From positions 1 to 5,946 of the forward strand of contig DBMR01000001.1 of assembly GCA_002298785.1 (NCBI GenBank): DNA of 5,946 bases, written 5' to 3'. Below the pieces are notes generated by a model. The model had not been told where the DNA came from. It searched no databases and worked only from the letters and a program-made list of their open reading frames with translations. Shown in pieces: positions 4,674 to 5,946 of the stretch. Within the stretch, counting starts at the first letter, position 1. Each line of letters begins with the position of its first letter. The stretch is from Verrucomicrobia subdivision 3 bacterium UBA693. Its GTDB lineage: Bacteria > Verrucomicrobiota > Verrucomicrobiia > Limisphaerales > UBA8199. Position numbers and translations under genes: made by a program.

Positions 4674-5946
4674 CATCGTCACCGCCGCAAAACTCAACCC
4701 GATCCGCAGGTCATCGATCAGATACTCGCCACCGATATCCGTCGATTGGCGAAAACCAAAAATGCTGATCTTGCCGGGAGTGATCGGATCCACCGCCAGC
4801 GCCCGCTGGTCGAGTTCGGAAACGGGATCGACCCAGAGCGTTGAGGCCCCGGTATCCACCGCGTAAGCCATGACCACCCGATACGACCGGTTGGGTTCAA
4901 GCAGAGCCGGGTGAGCGACTGGCCAACCGGCTCCATTCGAGATCAAGAGCCTGAAGTAACCCGGGGCCGCATTGGTTGCCGCGGCATAAATGCGGCCGCT
5001 CATGGTGGAACCAGACCCAAAATGCGCGAAGTAACGTCCCGCCTTCTGCGGCAGCGAGGGAAGTTGTAACCGGCAGGAGGCGAAAAGCACCGACTGCGTT
5101 CCCGGCGTGTAAGGTCCATTGAGCAACAGCGCCGCCACATCCTCGGTGCCCGTCGCAGTCACCTGTAATTGGCCATCCACAATGCGCAACTCACCGCTGC
5201 TGCCGGAACGGGTGTACCACAGATTGGCCGAGTTGGTAACGATCGACCCATCGCCATAGTCAAACTTGTCCACGAGCAGGGCGGCAGTGTTGGGTAAGAT
5301 CACCGCAGGAAAAACGGTCTGGGTGACATTCACCCCGTCGCTGACACTGAGCGTAATCGGAGCGAGCCCGAACCGTCCCGGCGCCGGACTAATGCTGAGC
5401 AACCGTGTCGACCCGGTGCCGCCAAGAACCAAGCTTTGAGTGGGGACCAGCGCGGGGGCCGAACTGATTGCGGTAACGGTCAAAGCGCTCGAGCTGCTTT
5501 CGGCATCTGTTACCGTGAAAGGAATTGGAGCCGCCGGCGCCCCGGCGAGAAGGTACTGCGGCGGGATGGTGGAGATGGTGGGAGGCAAATTCTCCGGCAA
5601 GACGGTGACCGCAAAGGTGGTGGTGGTGAACTTGCCACCGCGATCTGTGACCCTCACCGTGATCAGCGCGGTTCCGGTTTGATACCCGGCTTTGAGCGCC
5701 AGCGTGCGGCTGGAGCTTGTCCCGCCGAAAATCACATTGTCCCAGGATACCACTGCCGGATCGGATGATTCAGCCGACAGAAATAGCTCCGTCGCCGGAT
5801 CTTCGGCGTCCAAGACGGTAAATTCGACCGGATCGGTCGTGCGCCCGAGCCGAACCGTTTGCGCGGGGAGTGTGGAAATAGTTGGCGGATGATTGCCGCC
5901 CGGTTGAAGCACCCCAGCGACGGTGACCAGGTCAAACCGAATCGTA
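4473..5946 (-). CDS. C-terminal part of a large Ig-like/LamG-like surface protein (5' end outside window)
   Basis: The frame stays open to the right edge, so the 490 visible residues are only the C-terminal part. The first in-frame start-like codon, GTG at 5910-5912, is internal: upstream codons continue as plausible protein (TIRFDLVTVAG), and no signal peptide follows the GTG. Using visible-residue numbering, two tandem Ig-like domains occupy about 18-118 and 119-218, each opening N-x-PPTIST and containing FTV-x-DAE and GGT. Residues about 219-423 (DKFDYGDGS, LWYTRSG, GRYFAHFG, TLWVDPVSE, IDDLRIG) look like the LamG/concanavalin-type jelly roll common in Verrucomicrobiota extracellular proteins. 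Residues 424-490 are a C-terminal module ending FFRLVTP, as in the 108-3662 protein. It is probably exported, and its catalytic or binding domain, if any, lies beyond the window. The stop is TGA. No clear terminator follows. Confidence 0.9.
   Translation of the reverse strand, partial: TIRFDLVTVAGVLQPGGNHPPTISTLPAQTVRLGRTTDPVEFTVLDAEDPATELFLSAESSDPAVVSWDNVIFGGTSSSRTLALKAGYQTGTALITVRVTDRGGKFTTTTFAVTVLPENLPPTISTIPPQYLLAGAPAAPIPFTVTDAESSSSALTVTAISSAPALVPTQSLVLGGTGSTRLLSISPAPGRFGLAPITLSVSDGVNVTQTVFPAVILPNTAALLVDKFDYGDGSIVTNSANLWYTRSGSSGELRIVDGQLQVTATGTEDVAALLLNGPYTPGTQSVLFASCRLQLPSLPQKAGRYFAHFGSGSTMSGRIYAAATNAAPGYFRLLISNGAGWPVAHPALLEPNRSYRVVMAYAVDTGASTLWVDPVSELDQRALAVDPITPGKISIFGFRQSTDIGGEYLIDDLRIGLSFAAVTMDSLPGRPKLGYGHAGGNLVLSWATGAGTLQAGARPQGPFTNIPGATVSPFQIPLTGAPRFFRLVTP
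5292..5894 (-). repeat. Tandem Ig-like domain pair (protein-level repeat)
   Basis: Two modules of about 100 residues lie head to tail, at 5592-5894 (first in the protein) and 5292-5591 (second). Both share the order N-x-PPTIST, a Q, a FTV-x-DAE strand, a GGT turn, an (R)T/RLL-type strand, then ITV/ITL and a V-T/S-D segment. They are clearly related but well diverged, so this is an old duplication rather than a recent DNA repeat. Such modules usually act as spacers or adhesion units in extracellular proteins. Confidence 0.75.

Noticed and set aside
4320..4844. 174-codon plus-strand frame bridging the two convergent genes
   Set aside because: It overlaps the DUF1080 gene in another frame and then runs antisense to the Ig/LamG gene. 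Both real frames are supported by domain motifs and this one is not.
1..5946. CRISPR array, tRNA/rRNA, insertion sequence, toxin-antitoxin or phage module
   Set aside because: No regularly spaced repeats, structural RNA motifs, transposase-like frames, terminal inverted repeats or target duplications were seen. All three genes have coherent surface or secreted protein readings.

Overview
The window reads as chromosomal DNA of a free-living bacterium, most likely Verrucomicrobiota (Pedosphaera-like). This rests on protein style, not on a marker gene. There are large secreted Asn/Thr/Gly-rich surface proteins ending in a '(Y/F)FRLV' tail, Ig-like modules opening with 'N.PPTIS', and a secreted DUF1080-type (3-keto-disaccharide hydrolase family) protein, all in high-GC DNA. 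No rRNA, tRNA, CRISPR array, transposase, integrase or phage gene is visible.

Layout. Bases 1-107 hold a near-consensus sigma70-type promoter and a short leader without a Shine-Dalgarno sequence. Bases 108-3662 (+) encode a 1184-residue exported protein: signal peptide, beta-helix-type N-terminal half, Ig-like beta-sandwich, a large probable beta-propeller-like region, and a short C-terminal module. Bases 3663-3814 are non-coding and carry a strong GC-rich hairpin, a likely intrinsic terminator, then a good ribosome binding site. Bases 3815-4447 (+) encode a 210-residue secreted single-domain DUF1080 protein. Bases 4473-5946 (-) are the 3' part of another large surface protein, which enters from the right edge. 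It has two tandem Ig-like domains, a LamG/concanavalin-like jelly roll, and a C-terminal module similar to that of the first protein.

The three genes do not form an obvious single operon. The first two are co-directional but separated by a terminator, and the third converges on the second with a 25-base gap. All visible mature products appear extracytoplasmic: two large, probably surface-associated proteins and one small probable sugar-active protein. A role in handling environmental carbohydrates is plausible only for the DUF1080 product. No substrate can be read from the sequence. I see no evidence of an exotic defence, mobile or RNA-guided system here. The most interesting points are the C-terminal module shared by two otherwise different proteins, the uncharacterised propeller-like half of the first protein, and the promoter with an inverted repeat overlapping its -35 box.
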